Source: a virus. From it: a stretch of DNA of 64,000 nt. The position numbers and the translations under genes were made by a program. Positions 7,018 through 14,479 of this stretch are shown piece after piece. Location: the IMG/VR virus record IMGVR_UViG_3300050132_000504, positions 114,102-178,101 of that record. One strand, 5' to 3'. Below the pieces are notes generated by a model. It was not told the origin of the DNA. It ran no database searches and saw only the letters and a list, made by a program, of their open reading frames with translations. Position 1 is the stretch's first letter. Each line of letters starts with the position of its first letter.

Positions 7018-7102
7018 AACGTGCGGTAGCGAAGTGGTCAAACACGGCAATCTGCAAAACTGCTGGCTCAAGCCTTCGTGGGTTCGAATCCAACCGCCGT
7101 CA
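7018..7102 (+). tRNA. tRNA-like gene with GCA (Cys) anticodon and long variable arm, degenerate
   Basis: Anticodon arm GCAAT-CTGCAAA-ACTGC places GCA at 7054-7056 with U33 present. T-arm GTGGG-TTCGAAT-CCAAC has one G-A mismatch. D-arm GCG...CAC contains the GG pair in AAGTGGTCAAA but one C-A mismatch. Acceptor AACG(T)GCG pairs with CGCCGTC only if one T is bulged. The variable region is 14 bases with its own stem GGC-TCAA-GCC, a class II feature normal for Ser, Leu or Tyr but not Cys tRNAs. CCA is not encoded. It may be a divergent functional tRNA or decaying. Confidence 0.6.
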
Positions 7103-7116
7103 AACTTTGGAGAAAC

Positions 7117-8304
7117 ATGGCAGACACCCCAATGAACGAACACACTCATCCCCCTGAATGGTGGCGGGAGCAGGAGCGGATCGCTGGTTTAACCACAGCG
7201 ACAGCGCTTGAGCCAGATGAACCATGCAGCCATGTCGGCTGTTTATCCCACACCAGCCATCCTTGCGAAGGGTGCGGCCGTACCGGCGACGCAGTTGCAC
7301 ATCAGGAAGATATTCCTGACATGAGTGACTACGACCCCTCGACAGATCGGTTCGCAGAGTTCGGCGCGCCTGGTTCACCAGAGCGCCATGAGTTTTCTCT
7401 TGCCATGATGAAGGCAAGTATAGCCGCCGGGGAAGAGTGGTTGAAGAAGCCCGAGTCGGAGAGATACAAGCCCAAGGGACCCATCTGGGATGTGTCATGG
7501 CCGACCTACATCGAGAGCTGGCCGAATGCTTTGCACAGCTTGTCAGTTCCCTCAGTAAGGGTTCAGATGACGCTGGAAGAAGCGCGCGTCATGGGCAGCT
7601 ACATCATCGAGCTGGGCGAAGGCTTTACCGAGGGTGTGCCCGAGAACCACGAGACGGTAAAGGATCATCTGATCGCACGGCTGGACAAGGCCGTTCAGCA
7701 GTTCCCAAAGGGTATCTTTGTCCGCCTTGGCTCGCGCAGTCCGAAGGATGCTTTCTACTGGGGATGTGGCCTAGGCGAAGGCGTTCAGTTGCCAAATGGC
7801 CAGATCAGCTCAGGCCGGATGGCTTTCGATCTCCTGACCTGCTGTTCCGAGGGCATCTATGACGACCTGCACATGCAGATCGCCATGAACTACCCGCCCA
7901 GTGTTTGGATTCGTGAAGGTCTGGACCTGCCCGAGTGGTCAGAGTTCCGTTGCTTCATGCAGGACCGCAAGCTCGTCGGGATCAGCCAATACTACTACCG
8001 CGGAGTGTACTCGGAGATTACCGAAGACGCCGCCGGCATCAAGTGGGCGATCGAGCAGTTCTTTGACAAGGAATTGCGAGATACTTCTCATCTCGATTCA
8101 GTAGTCTTCGATGTGTTCATCAAGCGCCGGCGGAGTCTTTCTGACAGCTATAACCAGTATGGTGTCAAGCTGTTGGAAATCAATCCCTTTTACAACCTGA
8201 GTGATCCGTGTCTGTTCGATTGGAACCGGCCGGAGGAATTGAAAGGTCAGATCCGATTCAGGACTGAGCTTGGCGGCCACCGTTCCGGTGTAACCGATCT
8301 ATAG
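7117..8304 (+). CDS. CDC123/D123-like ATP-grasp protein
   Basis: ATG at 7117 follows TTTGGAGAAAC; the frame extends upstream into the tRNA-like gene, so this start is preferred. After an N-terminal zinc-like segment (CSHVGCLSHTSHPCEGCG, residues 34-51), the C-terminal 250 residues show the CDC123 pattern: FVRLGSRSPKDAF, a DLL segment, WIREGLDLPEWSEFRCFMQD, LVGISQYYYRGVY and LLEINPFYNLSDPCLFDW. CDC123 is an ATP-grasp family; the eukaryotic member assembles initiation factor eIF2, and bacterial or phage members have been proposed to modify proteins. The phage substrate is unknown. The ubiquitin-like cassette begins 33 bases downstream. Confidence 0.75.
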   Translation: MADTPMNEHTHPPEWWREQERIAGLTTATALEPDEPCSHVGCLSHTSHPCEGCGRTGDAVAHQEDIPDMSDYDPSTDRFAEFGAPGSPERHEFSLAMMKASIAAGEEWLKKPESERYKPKGPIWDVSWPTYIESWPNALHSLSVPSVRVQMTLEEARVMGSYIIELGEGFTEGVPENHETVKDHLIARLDKAVQQFPKGIFVRLGSRSPKDAFYWGCGLGEGVQLPNGQISSGRMAFDLLTCCSEGIYDDLHMQIAMNYPPSVWIREGLDLPEWSEFRCFMQDRKLVGISQYYYRGVYSEITEDAAGIKWAIEQFFDKELRDTSHLDSVVFDVFIKRRRSLSDSYNQYGVKLLEINPFYNLSDPCLFDWNRPEELKGQIRFRTELGGHRSGVTDL

Positions 8305-8337
8305 CCAACATCAACAGCCCATTGGGCAAGGACAACC

Positions 8338-8925
8338 ATGTTCACAGAACTGATGCCGATTCTGAAGAGTCGGCCCGTGACGATTACGATCACCGCGGTT
8401 GACAAGACCAAAATCAGGGTCAACGTCATCCCCAAGGCGGTCGACAGTGACAGCCAGCTGACCCGCGACGTGACCCAGAAGGAAGGCGTGACAAAGGAAG
8501 ATGTTGCAGCCTTGATCACACCCCTATCCTTGGTGGGCACACCCGAAGAGATCGACGCTGAGCTGCCTCAATTGCTGGCCAGCTACTCCGACGGCCACAC
8601 AACCGTTCTGGAAAGCCTGAAGGAACTCCAGGAGACGCTTGCCGAGGTTGCCAAGTCAGCCAAGGAAGCAACGGCGAAGGCCAAGACCAAGGTGACGCCG
8701 GCGAAGGCCGACAAGAAGGATGAAGGCAAGCCTGCCGTTCATCCAACCAAGACAACGGCTGGTACTGCCCAGGCCCCGGATACCTTCACACTCTGGGAGG
8801 CCGCGGGCGATGCCAATGCCGCTGCCGCCGTTCACGCCGAGGAGCCCGCCGCGGCGCCGCCGGCAGAAGACGGCGAACTTCCCGCTGAACTACCAGACGG
8901 ATTCGACGAAGGCGAGGCCGAATAA
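8338..8925 (+). CDS. PRTRC system protein E
   Basis: ATG at 8338 after GCAAGGAC. The first 45 residues (MFTELMPILKSRPVTITITA ... RVNVIPKA) and PLSLVGTPEEIDAELPQLL match my recollection of PRTRC protein E. The second half is low-complexity, rich in Lys, Ala and Glu, with a coiled-coil-like stretch (LKELQETLAEVAKSAKEA), and ends acidic. PRTRC (ParB-related, ThiF-related cassette) genes are known from plasmids and integrated elements; E has no known activity. First gene of the cassette; its TAA overlaps the ATG of protein C. Confidence 0.85.
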   Translation: MFTELMPILKSRPVTITITAVDKTKIRVNVIPKAVDSDSQLTRDVTQKEGVTKEDVAALITPLSLVGTPEEIDAELPQLLASYSDGHTTVLESLKELQETLAEVAKSAKEATAKAKTKVTPAKADKKDEGKPAVHPTKTTAGTAQAPDTFTLWEAAGDANAAAAVHAEEPAAAPPAEDGELPAELPDGFDEGEAE

Positions 8926-9134
8926 TGGCAGTCAAAGTCGAGAAAATGACGCGGGAGTTCGTGTTCGATGATGCAGTGTTGCCGGATCCCAATCCGGAAT
9001 TCACCATCGAGCAGGTGCGGGCGATGTACGCTCCGCAGTACCCCGAGATCACCACAGCAACAGTTGTGGGCCCTGAAGCCCGCAACGGCAAGCTGCGGTT
9101 CCGCTTCGGTCGGGCAGTGGGCGCCAAGGGGTAG
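8925..9134 (+). CDS. PRTRC system protein C (ubiquitin-like)
   Basis: 69 aa, start overlapping the stop of E. The sequence FDDAVLPDPNPEFTIEQVR, YAPQYPEITTATVVGPE and the end FRFGRAVGAKG match PRTRC protein C. Comparative genomics has placed this family among prokaryotic ubiquitin-like beta-grasp proteins. It ends in a single Gly rather than Gly-Gly, with no peptide beyond it, so if it is conjugated no C-terminal trimming would be needed. The likely E1 (ThiF) and E2-like (B) partners lie downstream in the same operon. The conjugation role is inferred, not shown. Confidence 0.85.
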   Translation: MAVKVEKMTREFVFDDAVLPDPNPEFTIEQVRAMYAPQYPEITTATVVGPEARNGKLRFRFGRAVGAKG

Positions 9135-9138
9135 TCAG

Positions 9139-9351
9139 TTGACCAGATCATCAAAGAAGGTTGCCTTGATCCGCATGCTCAATGAGTTTGCGGATCAGGG
9201 TGATCCCGCTTCGATTGCCATTGTTGGCGAGGTTGTGAAATGCGAATCCGCGCGAAAGATAGGGCAGGCTCTGCACGTGCTGTTCGACAGAGGTCAAGGA
9301 AACAAAGAGCTGCTCACTCCCGCCGCGAGTCTGATCCATCCGTTGGTCTGA
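9139..9351 (+). CDS. hypothetical protein within PRTRC operon, 70 aa
   Basis: TTG at 9139 has AAGGGG upstream; an alternative ATG is at 9175. Product RMLNEFADQGDPASIAIVGEV... is helical, with no family recognised. It lies between protein C and the F-like gene and overlaps the long N-terminal extension of the latter. It is not one of the standard PRTRC members I know. Confidence 0.5.
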   Translation: MTRSSKKVALIRMLNEFADQGDPASIAIVGEVVKCESARKIGQALHVLFDRGQGNKELLTPAASLIHPLV

Positions 9352-10346
9352 TCGCGCCGGCCAACTTTCTCCGCCTGCCAAGTCTGCGCGGGGTGCAGTT
9401 CCAGTACACGGTTCGCCGCGATATGGAGCTGGCTCTCAAACCACTGGAAGTTCTGGTGGACAAGGGCTACGTGAAAAATGAACACATCGAGGGCGCCAAA
9501 GATGTTATTGAAGTCCTGATCCGGGCGCTGAAAGACATGCTGGCTTCCTGTTGGTGCGATGAAGGGTTTGAGATTCACTTCGAGCTGAGCAGTGAAGAAT
9601 GGATGCGGAAGGCAAAGACGGAACCGTTGTACTTGTGTTTCTCCTGGACCAATGGGTCGATGCAATACATGGCACTGGACACGGTGGTCCAGCGCCTGGG
9701 CAATGCTCCTGAGTACGAGAAGCTGATGGCGACTTTCTACTGGCTGATCTATGGCGCAGCCTGTGCCGTGACGATGCCTTTCTCTTTGAATGAAGCCAAA
9801 GCAGAATATGAAATACGTCAGGATTACCTGGCTGAAGAGAGGGAGCAAGGGGAAGAGCCTCTGGCTGAGGAACTCGCCGATCCCAATGACTGTCCGGTGT
9901 ATCTCAAGGAAGCCAGCCGGTTAAAGTTCGCCGAGCGTCGCATCAAAGCAGCCTTCGACACCATTCCTGATGAGGAATGCAAGGCACTCTTCCTGACCTG
10001 CTTGGAAGCCTACAAGCTTTCCAAGACGATCAAGTTGTCGAAGACAATCCCCGAGCTGGAATACTCCGTCGGGAATGCCCGGTATTACGACGGCGCTTCG
10101 CAGATCGGTCTTGCCCTCGGTGTCGACAGGAAGGACAACATCACCGCCTGGATCGATGAATACCAGCAAGACCTGTACAACAGCGGCTGTGACCCGGCGC
10201 CAACCATCGTCCGGGGTTACCGGCCTGATGACTACCAGGCATTCGCGCAGCTGTTCGAAGCTCTGCCTCGGATGGTCAAGCTGATTGGTCTTCTGAACAA
10301 ATGCGTGATGACGGTTGAGGAGTGGGAGAAATGCACCTCGAAGTAA
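9240..10346 (+). CDS. PRTRC system protein F-like
   Basis: 368 aa from ATG 9240 (GCGAGG upstream). That start overlaps the preceding gene by over 100 bases; alternatives are a GTG near 9393 and ATG 9423. The FLRLPSLRGVQFQYTVRR segment and the G-rich helical start resemble the N-terminus of PRTRC F, and the position E-C-F-B fits the usual cassette order. The rest (CWCDEGFEIHFELSSEEW, MATFYWLIYGAACAV) is not diagnostic. Identity as F rests mainly on gene order. Function unknown. Confidence 0.6.
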   Translation: MRIRAKDRAGSARAVRQRSRKQRAAHSRRESDPSVGLIAPANFLRLPSLRGVQFQYTVRRDMELALKPLEVLVDKGYVKNEHIEGAKDVIEVLIRALKDMLASCWCDEGFEIHFELSSEEWMRKAKTEPLYLCFSWTNGSMQYMALDTVVQRLGNAPEYEKLMATFYWLIYGAACAVTMPFSLNEAKAEYEIRQDYLAEEREQGEEPLAEELADPNDCPVYLKEASRLKFAERRIKAAFDTIPDEECKALFLTCLEAYKLSKTIKLSKTIPELEYSVGNARYYDGASQIGLALGVDRKDNITAWIDEYQQDLYNSGCDPAPTIVRGYRPDDYQAFAQLFEALPRMVKLIGLLNKCVMTVEEWEKCTSK

Positions 10347-11044
10347 ACATTGGGATGCGCCATGAGTACACCCTGAACAAGGTGCTGCTCTACTATGCTG
10401 GCGGAACCGAGAAGGACAAGTCCGGATTCTTGACTGAACATACGCCGGTTTGCCTGGATGGGGAGTTGCAGGTCGGCCCTGGCAGCCTCATCTCGATCGA
10501 GTTGTTGACTGAACTCCTGGAGACTCTTGGCCAGAAGACCGGTCTGGTTTACCTGCCGCCGAATGTCATCGCCTGCAACTCCAACGCGATTGTCTGGTGG
10601 ACGCCGGCAAGAAAGCGGGCCATGTTCTTCCACAAGGAAGAGGCTGCAGCTCTGAATGGCCAGGTGTTTCCTCACCCGTCTTTGATCTGGATCGTCAACC
10701 GCGGCCGCTTATCCTTGCGCGCTCTGGCTGGAGATCACCGTCCTGATCCGGAAGATCCACTCTTCGTGGCTCCCTACTGGAACACCGAACCAGGTCGAGG
10801 AAGTGTCTGCTCCGGCAGCATGAAGCGGCCGAGGGTCACCGACGTGTCCACGTTGGAAGTCTGGGAAGAAGGCTTTTTCGATAGCGAGTTCACCCATCCC
10901 AGTGGAGCTGGCGTGCTTACCAAGCACCCCGGAGGTTTCCTTGGGCTGTGGACGGAGCTGGCCGGCGCTGAAGCCTTCGGCATCGAGTATCTGCACTCCT
11001 CCAAACAGACAGTTCGTGACTTGCTGACTGAAGGATGCCAATGA
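10331..11044 (+). CDS. PRTRC system protein B (E2-like)
   Basis: ATG at 10331 inside the end of the F-like gene, with GAGTGGGAGAA as ribosome binding site; 237 aa. Diagnostic blocks are VWWTPARKRAMFF, HPSLIWIVNRGRLSLRAL, DPLFVAPYWNTEP, GSVCSGSMKRP and WEEGFFDSEFTHP. The family has been assigned to a prokaryotic E2-like (ubiquitin-conjugating) fold, and the Cys in GSVCSGS is the natural candidate for the thioester residue. That assignment is from memory of comparative-genomic work and is not tested here. Its stop overlaps the next gene. Confidence 0.85.
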   Translation: MHLEVNIGMRHEYTLNKVLLYYAGGTEKDKSGFLTEHTPVCLDGELQVGPGSLISIELLTELLETLGQKTGLVYLPPNVIACNSNAIVWWTPARKRAMFFHKEEAAALNGQVFPHPSLIWIVNRGRLSLRALAGDHRPDPEDPLFVAPYWNTEPGRGSVCSGSMKRPRVTDVSTLEVWEEGFFDSEFTHPSGAGVLTKHPGGFLGLWTELAGAEAFGIEYLHSSKQTVRDLLTEGCQ

Positions 11045-11325
11045 AGAACACAATCGCTGTTACCGTTGGGTTGCGTTATCGCTTTCAGGACTTTGAAATC
11101 GGAACCATCCTGGAGTGCAAAGGCAGCTTCTACATCAAGACCACGGGCAAGTATCCGCTGGTCGATCTAACGACTGGGGTGAGCCTTCACTACGCCCTGG
11201 TCGAGAAGATGGAATTCTCTCTGCTGAACATGGGCTCGCGGTTGACGATCACAATCGTCAACAAGCAGAGGCTACGTCTTCGCAACAAGTACAAGCGAGT
11301 CAAGAGATCGGTGGCAATCCCTTGA
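11041..11325 (+). CDS. hypothetical protein between PRTRC B and ThiF, 94 aa
   Basis: ATGA overlap with the end of protein B. The basic, beta-rich product (MKNTIAVTVGLRYRFQDF ... KYKRVKRSVAIP) is unrecognised. In many PRTRC cassettes this slot is held by protein A, a JAB/Mov34-type peptidase. No HxH...D JAB motif is visible here, so A appears to be missing or replaced. Confidence 0.6.
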   Translation: MKNTIAVTVGLRYRFQDFEIGTILECKGSFYIKTTGKYPLVDLTTGVSLHYALVEKMEFSLLNMGSRLTITIVNKQRLRLRNKYKRVKRSVAIP

Positions 11326-12149
11326 ACCACAAGCTGGATCACAGATGCTCACGGACCCGCGTCGCAGTGGTGGGATGTGGAGGGACAGGTAGTGCGCTGG
11401 CCGGCGGCTTGCCGTACATCAACCAGTCCCTCCTTGCCGAGGGACAGCCAGGTCTCAATGTCATCTTCGTCGATGGCGATCGCATCTCCTCCACCAATTG
11501 TGTAAGGCAGCCTTTCTCCCAGTCGGAGATCGGCCTGTACAAGTCACTGGTTATTGCCAACAGGCTGAACCTCTTCTGGGGACTGAAATGGAACGCCTCC
11601 ACTGGGCACTTCACAGAGAAGACAGATGGGGTTGTAGACATCCTGATCACCTGTGTGGATACGCGGGCGGCCAGGCTGGCCATCAGCCGGTCTCCAGCCT
11701 TCAAGAAGACGCTCTACTGGCTGGACATCGGGAACAATGCCGACAACGGCCAGTTCGTTCTGGGCCAGCCCCGGAACCGGCGCAATCAGCATGCCAAGTA
11801 CCGTCTGCTTACGGTCGCGGAACTCTACCCGGAGATCATCGATCCCAGACAGGACGGCGAGGACACGCTGCCCTCCTGCAGCTCCGTCGAGGCGTTGAAA
11901 CGACAGGAGCCCTTTGTGAACCAGGTGCTGGCCAATCACGCGCTCGCTTTGCTGGCGCGGCTGTTCAGGCACCGCGAGGTTTCCTATCAAGGAGGCTTCG
12001 TCAACCTCGCCACCGGCCAGATGGCGCCTATACCGGTGACCCAGTGCGAACGCAAGAGGAAACATGCTGCAAGAGATTCTGTTTCGCCAGCTCGACCCGG
12101 CGGAAGAGGCCGATTTCCGCAAGTACGCTCAGGAGAACGATCCGCCTGA
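11322..12149 (+). CDS. PRTRC system ThiF-family (E1-like adenylating) protein
   Basis: TTG at 11322 overlaps the previous TGA (TTGA). The Rossmann motif VAVVGCGGTGSALA is near residue 20, followed by VIFVDGDRISSTNCVRQPF, the Asp of VDGD and the Arg of the adenylating site. ITCVDTRAAR and PSCSSVEALKRQEPFVNQVL follow; the Cys in PSCS is the likely thioester Cys. E1-like ThiF proteins adenylate the C-terminal Gly of a ubiquitin-like partner, here most likely protein C. About 275 aa. The last 28 codons overlap the next gene. Confidence 0.85.
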   Translation: MNHKLDHRCSRTRVAVVGCGGTGSALAGGLPYINQSLLAEGQPGLNVIFVDGDRISSTNCVRQPFSQSEIGLYKSLVIANRLNLFWGLKWNASTGHFTEKTDGVVDILITCVDTRAARLAISRSPAFKKTLYWLDIGNNADNGQFVLGQPRNRRNQHAKYRLLTVAELYPEIIDPRQDGEDTLPSCSSVEALKRQEPFVNQVLANHALALLARLFRHREVSYQGGFVNLATGQMAPIPVTQCERKRKHAARDSVSPARPGGRGRFPQVRSGERSA

Positions 12150-12243
12150 GATAGCCAAGTGGTGGATCTATCATCCCGTCTGCCGCCAGGAGTGGGAGAA
12201 GCGCGGGTTGGTTGCGCCACCTCTACCTGCAGAGCAAGCCTAA
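12064..12243 (+). CDS. small hypothetical protein, 59 aa
   Basis: ATG at 12064 with AGAGGAAAC upstream, in a different frame inside the end of thiF. Product MLQEILFRQLDPAEEADFRK... IYHPVCRQEWEKRG is helical and unrecognised. Last gene before a regulatory gap, so the likely end of the PRTRC operon. Confidence 0.55.
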   Translation: MLQEILFRQLDPAEEADFRKYAQENDPPEIAKWWIYHPVCRQEWEKRGLVAPPLPAEQA

Positions 12244-12259
12244 GGGCTTTACCCGAATG
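12240..12259 (+). promoter_or_regulatory. recurrent 20-bp element, copy 4
   Basis: CTAAGGGCTTTACCCGAATG overlaps the stop of the preceding gene; the ssb start is 109 bases downstream. The match to the consensus is partial. Confidence 0.4.
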
Positions 12260-12281
12260 CAGTCCGGTGTCTGGCGAGCTA

Positions 12282-12294
12282 CCTTACGGTTAGT
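12282..12294 (-). promoter_or_regulatory. ACTAAC near-palindrome, site 1 (upstream of ssb)
   Basis: On the minus strand the site reads ACTAACCGTAAGG, matching the family ACTAACMGTWAGG found at 16711, 17428, 50252 and 56400. It lies 74 bases before ssb. The near-palindromic core suggests a dimeric repressor operator. Confidence 0.45.
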
Positions 12295-12367
12295 TTTGTA
12301 CTCGCTCAGATTGATGTCAACTAAGAGAATCCCCGGCCGTATGGCTGGATGAAAGAGGAAGAGAAGC

Positions 12368-12985
12368 ATGGCAGGAATCAAGGTTCATTTCGATGGCAAG
12401 ATTGGCAAGCAGCCGGAGTTGCAGGGTGAAGGCGACAAGGCTTGGGTGCAGGTCGGCGTCGCCACCGAGCGGTGGGTCGGCGAAGGCAAGGGCGACGTCC
12501 GCAACTACAACGGCCAGGATCAGACCACGGCCTACAAGACCACTTGGGTCAACGTGGTTGCATTCGGCCGTCAGGCTCAGTATGTTGCCGAACGGTTCAG
12601 CCCCGGCGACACGATCGTCATTAACGATGGCGAGATGGAGTTCACGACCTATTCGAAGAAGGACAAGCAGAGCGGCAATGTGATCGACAACGCGGCCGTC
12701 GGCTTCCGCTGCGTTGCGCGCGACATATCCGGTCCGTTCCGTGTGGTGCCCAAGAGCGAAAACAACGGCAACAGCAACGGGAATGGCGGGAACGGGAACC
12801 ATCAGCAGGCCGCTGCGCCCGCACAGCAACCGGCCCCGCGTCAGGCGGCAGCTCCTCGTCAGGCCGCGGCGCCCCGCACACAAGCGGCAGCTCCCGCAGC
12901 CCGGCAGACACAGCAGCGGCAATCCGCCCCTGCGGCTGTCCAGCCCGCGCAGCAGGCCCTGATCGACGACGACATCCCCTTCTGA
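12368..12985 (+). CDS. ssb: single-stranded DNA-binding protein
   Basis: ATG at 12368 with GAAAGAGGAAGAGA upstream. Residues 1-125 form the OB-fold (VHFDGKIGKQPELQ, KTTWVNVVAFGRQAQYVAER, GDTIVINDGEMEF). Residues 130-195 are a disordered linker rich in Asn, Gly, Gln, Ala and Pro. The last six residues DDDIPF are the classic acidic tip that binds partner repair and replication proteins. 205 aa. It coats single strands at the fork and likely pairs with the primase-helicase and Rad52-like protein. It stands alone between a regulatory gap and a terminator, suggesting its own transcript. Confidence 0.95.
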   Translation: MAGIKVHFDGKIGKQPELQGEGDKAWVQVGVATERWVGEGKGDVRNYNGQDQTTAYKTTWVNVVAFGRQAQYVAERFSPGDTIVINDGEMEFTTYSKKDKQSGNVIDNAAVGFRCVARDISGPFRVVPKSENNGNSNGNGGNGNHQQAAAPAQQPAPRQAAAPRQAAAPRTQAAAPAARQTQQRQSAPAAVQPAQQALIDDDIPF

Positions 12986-12996
12986 GGCGGAAGAGA

Positions 12997-13019
12997 GCCG
13001 GGTGGTAACCCCACCCGGC
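12997..13019 (+). terminator. hairpin terminator after ssb
   Basis: GCCGGGTGG-TAACC-CCACCCGGC, a perfect 9-bp stem followed by TTC, 12 bases after the ssb stop. The T-run is short, so strength is uncertain. Confidence 0.6.
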
Positions 13020-13029
13020 TTCAAGAGCT

Positions 13030-13626
13030 ATGACCGAACTCGTTGTTTCAGCACGGATCATGATCGAAGAAGCCGTCAACTATGTGTATATGTCGCGGGT
13101 CGGAATCACTTGTCTGAACCGATTTGGAGAGTTGATCAGCTTCGTGTTGGACCCCAATGAGGCGCCCTACACCGTAGTGGTGCAGGATTGCCTCGTGCTT
13201 CCTGGTCTTCATCTGATGGTCAGTCACGTTTTCGTCGACCGGTACATGAAGTGGGCCGGTCTGGACGAACCGTTTCAAGTTTGGCGCTGGCATCTCGATG
13301 TCTATCCGCCCATGGGAATCGTTCCCGTCCAGTACGGTGTCTACGGTGATTCGGTTCTGCGGAAAGACAGGATCTACCGCTCGTCTTTTGAACCAGTCGG
13401 CGGTCCTGAACTGACTGATCCGGTTCTGCTTGGGATGCAGTTCGCAGCAAAGGATATACCTACGGCAGCTTGCAGCTGTGATCTGGTTGCAGAGCGGCAG
13501 TTGTATCGGCGGAACTCTCCGTTCCTGCCACATCCCGGTAATTTCGATGCCAGGCTTGGCATCCTGGTCGACTACGAGTCAGTGCTCGAACAGGACAAAA
13601 CACCAAAGCAAGAGTGGGTGATGTGA
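13030..13626 (+). CDS. hypothetical protein, 198 aa
   Basis: ATG at 13030 just after the terminator; ribosome binding site is weak. Beta-rich protein (MTELVVSARIMIEEAVNYVY) with no recognised motif. Its TGA overlaps the next ATG, starting an operon that includes deformylase and RNase H. Confidence 0.6.
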   Translation: MTELVVSARIMIEEAVNYVYMSRVGITCLNRFGELISFVLDPNEAPYTVVVQDCLVLPGLHLMVSHVFVDRYMKWAGLDEPFQVWRWHLDVYPPMGIVPVQYGVYGDSVLRKDRIYRSSFEPVGGPELTDPVLLGMQFAAKDIPTAACSCDLVAERQLYRRNSPFLPHPGNFDARLGILVDYESVLEQDKTPKQEWVM

Positions 13627-13961
13627 TGAGCTTGAATGCAGCACTGAACGCTACCATCGCGTTGATTGAGAACCGGCCGGCGCAGTTCCGGGAAATGCTG
13701 CGCGAACCGACATCGGATGTGAAGAACATCTCGCCGGTGTACAGCCGCATGATCCGCTCTCTGGACTTCTATGCGGCCACAAAGATCCGTATCGCCCTGA
13801 TGGCAGCCTTGCATATGCAACCGACAGAGGAACAGCTCACTGCGTGTCCGGACTACACGAAAGCAACGCGCGCCGATTTCGAGCGGAGCTTCTTCGACGG
13901 CGTGACCGCTGTTGAAAAGGTCTTTGAAGGCATTCTCAACATGCTGGAGGAAAAAGAATGA
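13626..13961 (+). CDS. hypothetical protein, 111 aa
   Basis: ATG at 13626 overlaps the preceding TGA. Helical product (MSLNAALNATIALIENRPAQ) with no recognised family. Its end overlaps the deformylase start (ATGA). Confidence 0.6.
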   Translation: MSLNAALNATIALIENRPAQFREMLREPTSDVKNISPVYSRMIRSLDFYAATKIRIALMAALHMQPTEEQLTACPDYTKATRADFERSFFDGVTAVEKVFEGILNMLEEKE

Positions 13962-14479
13962 CCGCAATCTGCGAATATCCGGACGGCGTAATTCTCAAGA
14001 CCTGCGAACCAGTTGATGCTGAGTTCGGCGAGGGTCTCACAAATCTGATCGGCGACATGAAGGAAGCTTGCCTCTCCTTCCGCGGACAGGGCCTGGCCGC
14101 CAATCAGATCGGCGTCTTGAAGCGGGTCATCATCTACCAGGACAGCCAGGGACAGATGCAGTCCCTGACCAATCCCGAGATCATTGAGTTCGGTTCCGAA
14201 ACATCAGCGGCCGCGGAGGGTTGCTTGAGCCTGCCCGGCTTGCAGGTCAAGGTCACACGTCCAACGGAGATCACCGTCACCGGGCTGACCGAAGACTTTC
14301 AACCGATCACTATGGTCGCCGAGGGCCTGGAAGCACGAGTCATCCAGCATGAGATCGACCATCTCAACGGCATCTTGATCGTCGATCACCTGGGTAAGCT
14401 GAATCGGAAGATGACCCTTGACAAGTGGATGAAGAAGACGATTCAGTTCCGCCGCCATGAACGGAAACTGGCGGCATGA
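13958..14479 (+). CDS. def: peptide deformylase
   Basis: 173 aa with all three family motifs: GQGLAANQIG (motif 1), EGCLSLPG (motif 2, Cys as metal ligand) and QHEIDHLNG (motif 3, HExDH with two His ligands and catalytic Glu). It removes the N-formyl group from nascent proteins. Phage-encoded deformylases are known, for example in marine phages, where they are thought to speed processing of phage or organelle-type proteins. Start overlaps the preceding stop and its own stop overlaps the RNase H gene. Confidence 0.95.
   Translation: MTAICEYPDGVILKTCEPVDAEFGEGLTNLIGDMKEACLSFRGQGLAANQIGVLKRVIIYQDSQGQMQSLTNPEIIEFGSETSAAAEGCLSLPGLQVKVTRPTEITVTGLTEDFQPITMVAEGLEARVIQHEIDHLNGILIVDHLGKLNRKMTLDKWMKKTIQFRRHERKLAA

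Noticed and set aside
11041-11325. PRTRC protein A (JAB peptidase)
   Set aside because: Position fits but the 94-aa product lacks an HxH...D metal motif and is too short.
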